Below, piece by piece: positions 8,744-18,242 of a stretch of 64,000 nt of DNA; the stretch's first letter is position 1; each line of letters starts with the position of its first letter. Origin of the DNA: JAWKHR01 sp041394725 (GTDB taxonomy: Bacteria; Acidobacteriota; Vicinamibacteria; Vicinamibacterales; SCN-69-37); assembly GCA_041394725.1 (NCBI GenBank), contig JAWKHR010000022.1, positions 41,488 to 105,487 on the forward strand. The letters run 5' to 3'. Below the pieces are notes generated by a model, which was not told the origin of the DNA, ran no database searches, and saw nothing but the letters and a program-made list of their open reading frames with translations. A program made the position numbers and the translations under genes.

Positions 8744-8899
8744 GTCAATTCCCCGCGAATCCCGCCAATCTCCCAATCTCCCAATCCGTCAATCAGTCAA
8801 TCCGTCGATCTCCCAATCCGTCAATGCCCTTCCAATCACCAGTCACCAATTGATCAATTCTCAATCAATCACCAATCACCGATCGCAAATCCTTCAATG
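8744..8899 (+). repeat. Right degenerate CAATC-type repeat array
   Basis: About 155 bases with plus-strand units such as CCCAATCT, CCGTCAAT and ATCACCA, i.e. the reverse complement of the left array, so the pair forms a long imperfect inverted repeat around the four-helix-bundle gene. Its outer end GATCGCAAATCCTTCAATG (8881-8899) matches the end of the solo array (24913-24931) apart from one inserted and one deleted C. The stop codon of the PBP gene (complement of 8894-8896) lies inside this conserved terminus. Confidence 0.85.
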
Positions 8900-11152
8900 G
8901 CGTCCGCCTCCTCCGAGAGGGATGGCCGTGCCCGGCTCGGTGCCGGAGATGAAGACCTCCGGGCCGAACGGGGTGATCACCGTGACCACGTTGCCCGGTC
9001 GCGCGAAGTCCGGTGGCTCGGGGAGCTCGGCGCGGCGGCGGTCGATCCAGCTCTGCATGATCTCGTGCCAGATGGGCAGCGCCGCCACCGTGCCGGTCTG
9101 GCCGGCGCCGATGGGCCGCTTCTGATCGAAGCCGACCCAGACGCCGACCGTGATCTCCGGATCGAAGCCGATGAACCACGCGTCCGTGTAGTCGTCGGTC
9201 GTGCCGGTCTTCCCCCCGAGCGGCCAGTGCAGGTCGCTCGCCGAGGCGGCCGTGCCGCCCGGGTGCTGGATGACGCCTTCGAGCAGGCTGGTGACGATGT
9301 AGGCCGTGTCCGCGCGGATCGCCTCGTGCGGCTCGGCCCGGTGCTGTTCGAGCATGTTGCCGTCGCGGTCGGTGACCTCGTTCAGGATGAGCGGCGTCAT
9401 CCGCACGCCCTGATTCGGGTAGGCGGCGTAGGCGGACACCATCTCCAGGAGTGACGCCTCGGCGGAGCCGATCGCCACCGAGAGGAACGGCGGCAGCGGC
9501 GACGTGATCCCGAGCTTCTTCGCGTAGTCGATCACCATCGGCGGCCCGAGCGCGTCCATCACCCGGACGGCCGGGATGTTGCGCGAGCCTTCGAGCGCCT
9601 CGCGCAGGGTGATGTCGCCGCGATACTCGTGGTCGTAGTTCTGCGGCTCGTAGGGCGGCTGGTCCGGGCCGGCGTCGAACGCCGTGGGGACGTCCGAGAT
9701 CAGGGCCTGCGCCGTGTAGCCGCGGTCGATGGCCGCGGTGTAGACGAACGGCTTGAAGAGCGACCCCACCTGGCGCAGAGCCTGCGTCGCGCGGTTGAAC
9801 TGGCTGCGTTCGAAGCTGGCCCCGCCCACCATGGCGAGCACCTGGCCGGTCCGGTTGTCCAGGGCCAGCACCGCGCCCTGGAGTGCCGGGCGCTGGTCGA
9901 GGTCGGCCGTGAACGTGTGGGCGTCCGGATCGCGGGTGAGGATCCTGACCTCGACGAGGTCACCGGGCTTCGCGACGTCGGCGGCGCGGCGCCGGGTCCA
10001 CCGGTAGCCCCCGCGCCCGATCGTGCCCGACCACGTGTCCACCCGCACGTGCAGGACGTCGCCCTCGATTTTCATCACGACCGCCGGCTCGTAGTCGCCC
10101 ACGACCGGCTCGCGGCCCCAGTGCTTGTCCTTGTAGCTCTCGAGCGCCTTCGCGTCGGTGCCGTCCAGCACGTTGGTCGTCGGCTTGCGATAACCGCGGA
10201 CCTTGTCCACCCGACGCAGCCCTTCGTCGAGCGCACGGTTGGCCGCCACCTGCAGCGCCGGGTCCAGGCCCGTCTTCACGATCAGGCCGCTCTCGTAGAG
10301 CGCCTTCGAGCCGTACCGCTCCTCGAGGTGGATCCGCAGGCTCTCCAGGAAGTACGGCGCGATCGACGGGGCGCGGTTCGGTTCGCCGCCGGTCACGATC
10401 GGCCGCTTGATGGCGGCGTCCGCCTCCTCGCGCGTGATGTAGCCCTCGTCGGCCATCCGGCCGAGCGTGTAGTTGCGCCGGCGGAGCGCCGCGTCCATGT
10501 TGACGTACGGGCTCTGCCGGACGTTGCCCTGGATGATGCCCGCGATCATCGCGGCCTCGTCCAGGTTCAGGTCCCGGACGTGCTTTCCGAAGTAGAGCTG
10601 CGAGGCCGCCTCGACGCCGTAGGCGCCGTGCCCCCAGTACATCTTGTTGCAGTACATCGTCAGGATCTGGGCCTTCGTGTACCGCTTCTCGATCTGGATC
10701 GCGAGGATGGCCTCGCGGATCTTGCGCTCCAGCGTCTGCTCGTCGGTGAGGAACAGCTTGCGCGAGAGCTGCTGCGTCAGCGTGCTGGCGCCGCCGTAGC
10801 GCTGCAGGCCGAGCACCCGCTTGACCGCGGTGATCGCGATCCGCATCGGGTTGATGCCCGGGTGCGAGAAGAAGTCGCCGTCCTCGGCCGAGACGATCGC
10901 GTTCCGCAGGACCTCGGGGATGTCCTGGTACGAGACGAGGAGCCGGCGCTCGTTCGCGAAATCGCCGATGACCGAGCCGTCTCCCGCGTACACGCGCGTG
11001 ATCGTGCCGGGCGAGAAGTCGTCGAGCGCCTCGATCTGCGGCAGGTCGTCGACGAACGCGAACAGCACGCCGCTGGCCGTGCCCAGGAAGGCCGCGGCCA
11101 GGAACAGCGCGACGATGCCGAAACTGCGGGCCATCCGGGAGGCCAGGGACAT
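8894..11152 (-). CDS. Class A penicillin-binding protein (PBP1A type)
   Basis: Bifunctional peptidoglycan synthase of 752 residues, anchored by one membrane helix at residues 11-33. The GT51 glycosyltransferase domain has the catalytic Glu E90 in SAEDGDFFSHPG, then GGASTLTQQLSRKLFL and EKRYTKAQILTMYCNKMYWG. The transpeptidase domain has the SxxK motif (GSLFKPFVYT), SRN (LEGSRNIPAVRV) and KTG (LGGKTGTTDDYTDAW). It polymerises lipid II and cross-links the wall in the periplasm. The stop codon lies in the terminus of the adjacent repeat array, so the last residues (GGGGRH) may have been reshaped by it. The gene follows the DUF6600 gene on the same strand with a 56-base gap. Confidence 0.95.
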   Translation of the reverse strand: MSLASRMARSFGIVALFLAAAFLGTASGVLFAFVDDLPQIEALDDFSPGTITRVYAGDGSVIGDFANERRLLVSYQDIPEVLRNAIVSAEDGDFFSHPGINPMRIAITAVKRVLGLQRYGGASTLTQQLSRKLFLTDEQTLERKIREAILAIQIEKRYTKAQILTMYCNKMYWGHGAYGVEAASQLYFGKHVRDLNLDEAAMIAGIIQGNVRQSPYVNMDAALRRRNYTLGRMADEGYITREEADAAIKRPIVTGGEPNRAPSIAPYFLESLRIHLEERYGSKALYESGLIVKTGLDPALQVAANRALDEGLRRVDKVRGYRKPTTNVLDGTDAKALESYKDKHWGREPVVGDYEPAVVMKIEGDVLHVRVDTWSGTIGRGGYRWTRRRAADVAKPGDLVEVRILTRDPDAHTFTADLDQRPALQGAVLALDNRTGQVLAMVGGASFERSQFNRATQALRQVGSLFKPFVYTAAIDRGYTAQALISDVPTAFDAGPDQPPYEPQNYDHEYRGDITLREALEGSRNIPAVRVMDALGPPMVIDYAKKLGITSPLPPFLSVAIGSAEASLLEMVSAYAAYPNQGVRMTPLILNEVTDRDGNMLEQHRAEPHEAIRADTAYIVTSLLEGVIQHPGGTAASASDLHWPLGGKTGTTDDYTDAWFIGFDPEITVGVWVGFDQKRPIGAGQTGTVAALPIWHEIMQSWIDRRRAELPEPPDFARPGNVVTVITPFGPEVFISGTEPGTAIPLGGGGRH

Positions 11153-11208
11153 GTCACCTCCCAGTGTAGGGAAAAGCCGGCGGATCGGGAACCGCTAATC
11201 CGGCGGGC

Positions 11209-13611
11209 CTACCGGCCGGATCCGCCGCCGCTCCGTCCCCGCCGGACCGCCGTCCCGCCCGTCCGCGATGACGAGGAGGACGAGCGTCCGCCGCCGGACG
11301 CGCGCGAGGGCGCCGACGACGAACCGCCACCGCGCGGCGCGACCCGCGCCGGGGCCTGGCGCGACGGCACGCTCCGCGCCGGCGCGACGCTCCGCGACGG
11401 GGCCGACCCCCGCGACGGCGTGATCGCGCGCGACGGAGCCACGCTCCGCGACGGCGCGATGCTCCGCGACGGGGTCGCGCTCCGCGACGGCGCGATGCTC
11501 CGCGACGGGGTCGCGCTCCGCGACGGCGCGATGCTCCAGGCGGGGGGCCGGCTGACCGACCCTCCGCCACGTGGCGCGGCGGCCGGGCCGCCTCCGCCCG
11601 ACCGTGACGGCGCGACGCGACCCGGCGCGGTGGCGCCGCCGCGGTTCGACGGCGAGACCCGCGACGGCTGGGCGCGCGAGGGCGTCACGCCGCGTGTCGG
11701 GCTGATGCTGCGCGAGGACGGCGACGTGCGCGAGGTGGACGGCGCGCCGCGCGAGGTGGACGGCGCGCTCGCGCGCGATCCCGTGTCGGACGGCAGGACG
11801 GCACGGCTGCGCGGCACCGCGCGTGACGGCGCGGTCGCCGACGAATCCTGCCGGCCGCCGTCGAAGACGGGGCGAGACGGCACCGGGGTCGGCGCGGCGC
11901 TGCTGCGCGACGGCGCCGACGCGCCGTTGCGCGACGGCACCGCCGCGCGCGCGCCGTAGGTGGCCCCGCCGGTCGGCGCAGCGCGGCGCGCGCCGTAGGT
12001 GGCTGCCACGGTCGGCGCGGCGCTGCGCGCGCCGTAGGTGCCCCCGCGTGCCGGCGACGACAGCGTCCGGTCAGGCGCGATCGTGGACGACGACCCGCGA
12101 GGGATCGCGCGCCCGGTCGCATCTGGCTGCGCGCCGGGTGACGACAGCCCGCGGCCCTGCGACGCACGACCGGCGGGAAGGCCCTGCGGCGCGGCGGACC
12201 CGCCGGCACGCAGATCGCGGCCAGCGCCCGCCGTGGCGCGGGGACTGCCGAGGGTGGCGCGCGCGCCCGCGGCGCTGCCGCGCGGCACCGCCGTGCCGCG
12301 CGCGCCGGGGGACCGGATCGCCGCGGCGCGCGCGTAGGTGGTCGGCGCGCCCGGCGCGACGTGATCGGCGAAGCGCGTCGCCACCGACGTCGAGAGCGAG
12401 CGTCCGGGGACCGCGTAGCGACTGACGGCCACCGACGAACGGAACGCGTGCGACGGCGCCACGGTCCAGCCGCGCCACGGATCGATCGTCCGCACGGTGA
12501 CGTGCGTGATCGAAATCACGGGCCGGTTGTCGAAGCCGAGCGGGCACCACCCGACGTAGCCGGGGGCGGAGGCCCAGGAGACCCACGCCGGCGCCCAGCG
12601 CCGTTCCGGAATCCAGAACCAGCGGTCGCCGGCCAGGCCCCAGCGGCCGTAGTGGTGCGTGGGCCACGACCAGCCGCCGACGCCGATCCACGTCCACCCG
12701 AACCGGGCGACGAAGGTCCAGCGCCCCTGTGTGTAGGGACGCCACCCGGTGGCCACCCGCGGGTACCAGACGTAGCCGTACGTCGGTTCGTAGGCCCAGG
12801 AGCCGTACCGGTCGAAGGCACCGGAGTAGTAGCCGATTTCCGTGGGAAGGTAGCGCGCCGAGTCGTAGCCCAGTCGGGCCGCGGCCTGATCCTCGGCCCA
12901 GCGATCGAAGGCGTCGATGGCCGCGACGTTGAAGGCGTAGGGGAGGGAGGGCGCGGCCTCCGCCGTGGTCGCCGCGTGCGTGCCGGCGCGGACGAGCGTG
13001 CGGCCGCGTTCGTTGGCCAGCTCCGCCGTGCCGCGCAGCACCGCCACGTCGAACTCCGGCGCCTGCCGGCCGTCATAGAGCGCCAGCCGGTACTCGCCGG
13101 GCGTCGTGATGAACGCCGACCCGGCGACCGTGTCCACCCGGTAGTCCACGCCGCCGGTCGCGCGCGCGATCGTCAGGCGCACACGTCCGCCCGCCAGCCG
13201 CATCAGCGCGTCGTCGAGCAGATCGACCGACGCGTACTCGTCGATGGCCAGCACGCTGCCGTCGCCGAAGAGCACCTCGGCGCGCCCGCGATCCGTCGTC
13301 AGGCGATCGCCGGCCAGCAGGATGACGTTCTCGTCGACGGCCTCGACGCGGCCTTCCCGCTCCAGACGGACCGCCCCGTCAACGGCCGAGACGTGCGCCG
13401 GCACCTGGCCGGTCCAGTCCGTCGTCAGCGGGTCCGCATACCCGTCATCCGGCACCTGGCCATACGAGCCAGCGGCCGGGGCCTGGCCATACTGCACCGC
13501 GGCACGTACCACCGGCGCCGGCCAGAGGAACAGGCAGACCGCGGCTGCGCCGACCGAGGCTGAAAGGGAAGCGCGAAGAGACGGACGCCTGACTTTGGAA
13601 AACCAGGTCAT
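11209..13611 (-). CDS. Secreted FecR/DUF6600 protein with Ser/Arg/Pro repeat tail
   Basis: An exported protein of about 800 residues. A signal peptide (about residues 1-38) precedes a FecR-like domain (about 75-215: AVRLEREGRVEAVDENVILL, DGSVLAIDEYASV, TPGEYRLALYDG). Next comes an aromatic Trp/Tyr/Gly-rich region (about 250-390), typical of the DUF6600 family. The last 400 residues are low complexity, rich in Ser, Arg, Pro, Ala and Gly, with a 12-residue PSRSIAPSRSAT repeat. The start is ATG at 13611 with GAAGG nine bases upstream; GTG at 13620 is possible. It probably sits in the periplasm or at the surface; function unknown. The basic tail could bind nucleic acids or anionic polysaccharide, which is inference. 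Confidence 0.8.
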   Translation of the reverse strand: MTWFSKVRRPSLRASLSASVGAAAVCLFLWPAPVVRAAVQYGQAPAAGSYGQVPDDGYADPLTTDWTGQVPAHVSAVDGAVRLEREGRVEAVDENVILLAGDRLTTDRGRAEVLFGDGSVLAIDEYASVDLLDDALMRLAGGRVRLTIARATGGVDYRVDTVAGSAFITTPGEYRLALYDGRQAPEFDVAVLRGTAELANERGRTLVRAGTHAATTAEAAPSLPYAFNVAAIDAFDRWAEDQAAARLGYDSARYLPTEIGYYSGAFDRYGSWAYEPTYGYVWYPRVATGWRPYTQGRWTFVARFGWTWIGVGGWSWPTHHYGRWGLAGDRWFWIPERRWAPAWVSWASAPGYVGWCPLGFDNRPVISITHVTVRTIDPWRGWTVAPSHAFRSSVAVSRYAVPGRSLSTSVATRFADHVAPGAPTTYARAAAIRSPGARGTAVPRGSAAGARATLGSPRATAGAGRDLRAGGSAAPQGLPAGRASQGRGLSSPGAQPDATGRAIPRGSSSTIAPDRTLSSPARGGTYGARSAAPTVAATYGARRAAPTGGATYGARAAVPSRNGASAPSRSSAAPTPVPSRPVFDGGRQDSSATAPSRAVPRSRAVLPSDTGSRASAPSTSRGAPSTSRTSPSSRSISPTRGVTPSRAQPSRVSPSNRGGATAPGRVAPSRSGGGGPAAAPRGGGSVSRPPAWSIAPSRSATPSRSIAPSRSATPSRSIAPSRSVAPSRAITPSRGSAPSRSVAPARSVPSRQAPARVAPRGGGSSSAPSRASGGGRSSSSSSRTGGTAVRRGRSGGGSGR
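11456..11537 (-). repeat. 36-base coding minisatellite
   Basis: A 36-base unit beginning GCGATGCTCCGCGACGGGGT is repeated at 11456-11491 and 11492-11527 with the start of a third copy. Read on the minus strand it encodes the 12-residue PSRSIAPSRSAT block of the DUF6600 protein tail. Shorter related 18-base half-units continue on both sides, so the tail length probably varies by slippage or unequal exchange. Confidence 0.85.
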
Positions 13612-13752
13612 GAGAAGCACCTTCAGTCAGGCAGGCTGGCTGTCCTCACTATAACAGTCGAATTCATGGCCTCCAAATCCGCCAGGCAACGGCCCGCCGA
13701 CGGTCCCCGAAGTGCCTTCGTTGCACAGTGTTTCGCTCCATGAGCTTCGATA

Positions 13753-13782
13753 TTGACAATAAAGCACTCATCTTTCTATAAT
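13753..13782 (+). promoter_or_regulatory. Consensus sigma-70-type promoter of dnaK operon
   Basis: TTGACA (13753-13758) and TATAAT (13777-13782) are both perfect consensus hexamers, separated by 18 bases, 53 bases before the dnaK start. A weak HspR-like (HAIR) inverted repeat can be drawn over the -35 region: attgaca-N7-actcatc at 13752-13772, 9 of 14 positions matching CTTGAGT-N7-ACTCAAG. A CIRCE left half-like AAAGCACTC (13761-13769) lacks its right half. Repression by the HspR encoded downstream is therefore plausible but the operator is uncertain. The rest of the 13612-13834 gap shows no gene. Confidence 0.75.
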
Positions 13783-13834
13783 CGTTGAGACTAAAGTTTA
13801 GGCCCTTCGAGAGGGGGCAAGAGGAGCGTACGCC

Positions 13835-15751
<1,917 letters not shown>

Positions 15752-15754
15752 GCC

Positions 15755-16843
15755 ATGGACCTCTATGGCGTGCTCGGCGTGCCGCGGGACGCCTCGACAG
15801 ACGACGTCGAGCGCGCCTACCTGCGGCTGGCGCGGCGGTTTCACCCGGGGATCAACCCGGGTGACCGCGTCGCCGAGGCGCGCTACGACCAGGTCCAGCG
15901 GGCCTGGGAGGTCCTGGGGGATCCGGACCGGCGCCGCGAGTACGACCGCGGCGCCCACCGGACGCCCCTGACCCGCGTCGAAGCCACCGTGTCGTTCGAG
16001 GGCTTCGACTTCTCCGCGCCGGCCGACGGTGCCCAGGCGGCGACGTTCACCGAGCTGTTCGCCGACGTCTTCCAGGAAGCCGCGCGCGAGGCGACGACGC
16101 CCACGCGTGGCGCCGACCTGGAGGCCCGCGTGACGCTGCCCTTCGAGCGGGCCGTGCGCGGCGGCGAGGTGCCGGTGTCGATCGTCCGGCAGGATCGGTG
16201 TCCGGCCTGCGGCGGCGCCGGTCGGGTCGCGCGCACGCCGGTCACGTGCCCCGCGTGTGCCGGTGAGGGCGAGCGGCGCTGGGCCCGCGGCCACATGCTG
16301 TTCGCGAAGGCCTGCGAGGCCTGCGGGGGCTCGGGCCAGCTCGGCTGGCAGTCGTGCCGGCCGTGCGCCGGGGTCGGCCTGCAGCCGCGGGCCGGCGTCG
16401 CCACGGTCGTCGTACCGCCGGGCCTGGAATCCGGCGCGCGGGTGGCCGTGCCGGGGCGGGGTCACGCCGGCGCCCGGGGCGGGCCGGCCGGCGACCTCTA
16501 CGTCACCGTCACCGTGGCGGCGCATCCGCACCTCCGGCGGGACGGCCGCGACCTGCACCTGCGGCTGCCGGTCGCACTCCACGAGGCGGCGCTCGGCGCC
16601 AAGGTCGCGGTGCCGTCACTCGACGGGGCCGTCCGGCTGCGCATTCCGCCGGGGACCTCCTCGGGCCAGCGGCTGCGGCTCCGCGGACGCGGCGTGCCGT
16701 CGGCGGGGGGCGAGGCCGGCGACCTGATCGTGGAGATCCAGATCGTGCTGCCCGACGTGCTCGACGAGCGATCCCGCGAGCTCTGCCGCGAGTACGGCCG
16801 CCTTCATCCAGACGACGTCCGGAAACACCTGTTCGACGCGTGA
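15755..16843 (+). CDS. dnaJ: DnaJ-family co-chaperone with altered HPD motif
   Basis: A 362-residue Hsp40. The J-domain (residues 2-68) reads normally except that the HPD tripeptide in the helix II-III loop is HPG (H30-P31-G32, followed by INPGD). In known J-proteins the Asp is needed to stimulate Hsp70 ATPase. There is no clear Gly/Phe region. Four zinc-binding repeats follow (CPACGGAG, CPACAGEG, CEACGGSG, CRPCAGVG), then the C-terminal beta domains (PPGLESGARVAVPGRG). It lies between dnaK and hspR, so it is the operon's main DnaJ and not a stray paralogue. Length and zinc fingers are intact, so this is not a pseudogene. Confidence 0.92.
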   Translation: MDLYGVLGVPRDASTDDVERAYLRLARRFHPGINPGDRVAEARYDQVQRAWEVLGDPDRRREYDRGAHRTPLTRVEATVSFEGFDFSAPADGAQAATFTELFADVFQEAAREATTPTRGADLEARVTLPFERAVRGGEVPVSIVRQDRCPACGGAGRVARTPVTCPACAGEGERRWARGHMLFAKACEACGGSGQLGWQSCRPCAGVGLQPRAGVATVVVPPGLESGARVAVPGRGHAGARGGPAGDLYVTVTVAAHPHLRRDGRDLHLRLPVALHEAALGAKVAVPSLDGAVRLRIPPGTSSGQRLRLRGRGVPSAGGEAGDLIVEIQIVLPDVLDERSRELCREYGRLHPDDVRKHLFDA

Positions 16844-16850
16844 GGGACCC

Positions 16851-17324
16851 ATGGCTGCCAGGCGATCCGTCACCGGCAAGGGCTACTACATGATCAGCGC
16901 GGTCGCGTCGCGCTACAACATCCACCCGCAGACGCTGCGGCTCTACGAGCGCGAGGGGCTGCTCAAGCCGTCGCGGACCGAGGGCAACACCCGCCTGTAC
17001 TCCGACGAGGATCTGCAGGAGCTCGAGACGATTCTCGCGCTGACGCGGGACCTGGGCGTGAACCTGGCCGGCGTCGAGATCATCCTCAACATGCGGCGCA
17101 AGATGGAGCGCCAGCAGCGCGAGGTCAACGAGTTCATGCAGTACGTCAAGGGCGAACTCGCGCGCGGGCTCGGCGACTGGGAACAGCGCCTCAGCACCGC
17201 GCTCGTGCCCGCACGCAGCGTGACCGGCGGCCCGGACGACGCGTCCGGCGCCTCGCCGGACGCCGGCGGCGACGAGGCCGGCGTCGCGTCGCACGACGCC
17301 GCGCCGCGGGCGCCGCGATCCTGA
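16851..17324 (+). CDS. hspR: HspR-type MerR-family repressor of heat-shock genes
   Basis: A 157-residue DNA-binding protein. Residues about 11-80 form a MerR helix-turn-helix and wing: YYMISAVASRYNIHPQTLRL, YEREGLLKPSRTEGNTRLYS, followed by a dimerisation helix (LETILALTRDLGVNLAGVEI, MRRKMERQQREVNEFM). The Ala/Gly/Asp-rich C-terminal tail is variable. In actinobacteria and epsilonproteobacteria HspR binds HAIR sites and uses DnaK as corepressor. Position seven bases after dnaJ in the dnaK operon supports the same feedback role. No metal-binding Cys as in metal-sensing MerR proteins is present. Confidence 0.9.
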   Translation: MAARRSVTGKGYYMISAVASRYNIHPQTLRLYEREGLLKPSRTEGNTRLYSDEDLQELETILALTRDLGVNLAGVEIILNMRRKMERQQREVNEFMQYVKGELARGLGDWEQRLSTALVPARSVTGGPDDASGASPDAGGDEAGVASHDAAPRAPRS

Positions 17325-17364
17325 TCGATCGACGCGCGCAGTTGCGCTATGCTGTCGTCTTTCC

Positions 17365-18213
17365 ATGGCGTGCGCGAAGTGCGAGGGAACGGGATGGCGG
17401 CCGGTCGAACGCGACGGCGTGCGGCGGGTCGAGCGGTGTGACTGCTGGCGCGACGGCGTCACCGACGTCCGCCTGGATCGCGCGCGCATCCCGCCGCGCT
17501 ACGTCCGCTGCGACCTCGACCGCTTCGTCCTCTACCCGAACGAGAAGCTCGTCAACGCGGTGACGCAGGCGAAGCAGTTCGCCGACCTGTTTCCCGCCGT
17601 CACCAAGGGGCTGTGCCTGATCGGCCCGCCCGGCATCGGCAAGACCCACATCGCGGTCGCCGTCCTGCGGCGCGTCATCGTCGAAAAGGGCGCCCGCGGC
17701 CTGTTCTACGACGTCCGCGATTTGCTGCGGCTGATCCGCTCCACCTACAACCCGGTGGTCCGCACGGCCGAGATGGACATCCTCCGGCCCGTCATGCAGG
17801 CCGACCTGCTCGTGCTCGACGATCTCGGCGCGGAGAAGCCCTCCGAGTGGGTCGAGGAGACGATGAACCTCATCGTCAACACGCGATACAACGAGCGGCG
17901 GCCGACGATTTTCACCACGAACTACGAGGACCTGCCGGACGAGACCGAGCTGGACTCGCTCAAGGTCCGTGTCGGCTTCCGGATGCACTCGCGCCTGCAC
18001 GAGATGTGCGACTTCCTCGAATACGACGGCGGCGACTACCGGATGCTGCCGGCCAACGGCGGCCCGGACGACCTGACGACGCTCTGGAAGCGCGGCCGCG
18101 GCCGTCGAACCCTGCCGGCCCGGACCCAGGGACCGGCCCGCGCCCAGACCTCACGCGAGCCCCGTGACCCGCGCGAGCTGCGCTGGCCGGGCGGCAAGGC
18201 CGGACGCGGCTGA
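17365..18213 (+). CDS. DnaC/DnaI-like AAA+ ATPase with N-terminal zinc finger
   Basis: A 282-residue ATPase resembling helicase loaders (DnaC, DnaI) and IstB. The N-terminus has four Cys in two pairs (C3, C6 and C25, C27), a probable zinc finger that in DnaI-type loaders contacts the replicative helicase. Walker A is GPPGIGKT at 87-94 and Walker B LLVLDDLG at about 148-155; sensor-I-like TIFTTNYEDLPD follows. The last 45 residues are Arg/Pro-rich. No transposase is adjacent, so a helicase-loader role is favoured over IstB. A TATGCT-like hexamer just upstream may be a promoter element. hemW follows after 29 bases. Confidence 0.82.
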   Translation: MACAKCEGTGWRPVERDGVRRVERCDCWRDGVTDVRLDRARIPPRYVRCDLDRFVLYPNEKLVNAVTQAKQFADLFPAVTKGLCLIGPPGIGKTHIAVAVLRRVIVEKGARGLFYDVRDLLRLIRSTYNPVVRTAEMDILRPVMQADLLVLDDLGAEKPSEWVEETMNLIVNTRYNERRPTIFTTNYEDLPDETELDSLKVRVGFRMHSRLHEMCDFLEYDGGDYRMLPANGGPDDLTTLWKRGRGRRTLPARTQGPARAQTSREPRDPRELRWPGGKAGRG

Positions 18214-18242
18214 TCGCGAGCCCGCCGCGGGGGCGGTCCGCG

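Noticed and set aside
8660..8776. Longer start of the four-helix-bundle protein
   Set aside because: The added 39 residues are partly encoded by the repeat array and lie before the normal family start; ATG 8659 gives the usual length.
8109..8899. CRISPR array
   Set aside because: The repeats are 7-9 bases, degenerate and directly abutting, with no unique spacers of even length and no cas genes.
13761..13787. CIRCE operator before dnaK
   Set aside because: Only the left half (AAAGCACTC) matches; the right half at the proper spacing does not, and the operon encodes HspR, not HrcA.
17365..18213. IstB transposition helper ATPase
   Set aside because: No IstA transposase or inverted ends are nearby and the N-terminal Cys pairs fit helicase loaders better.
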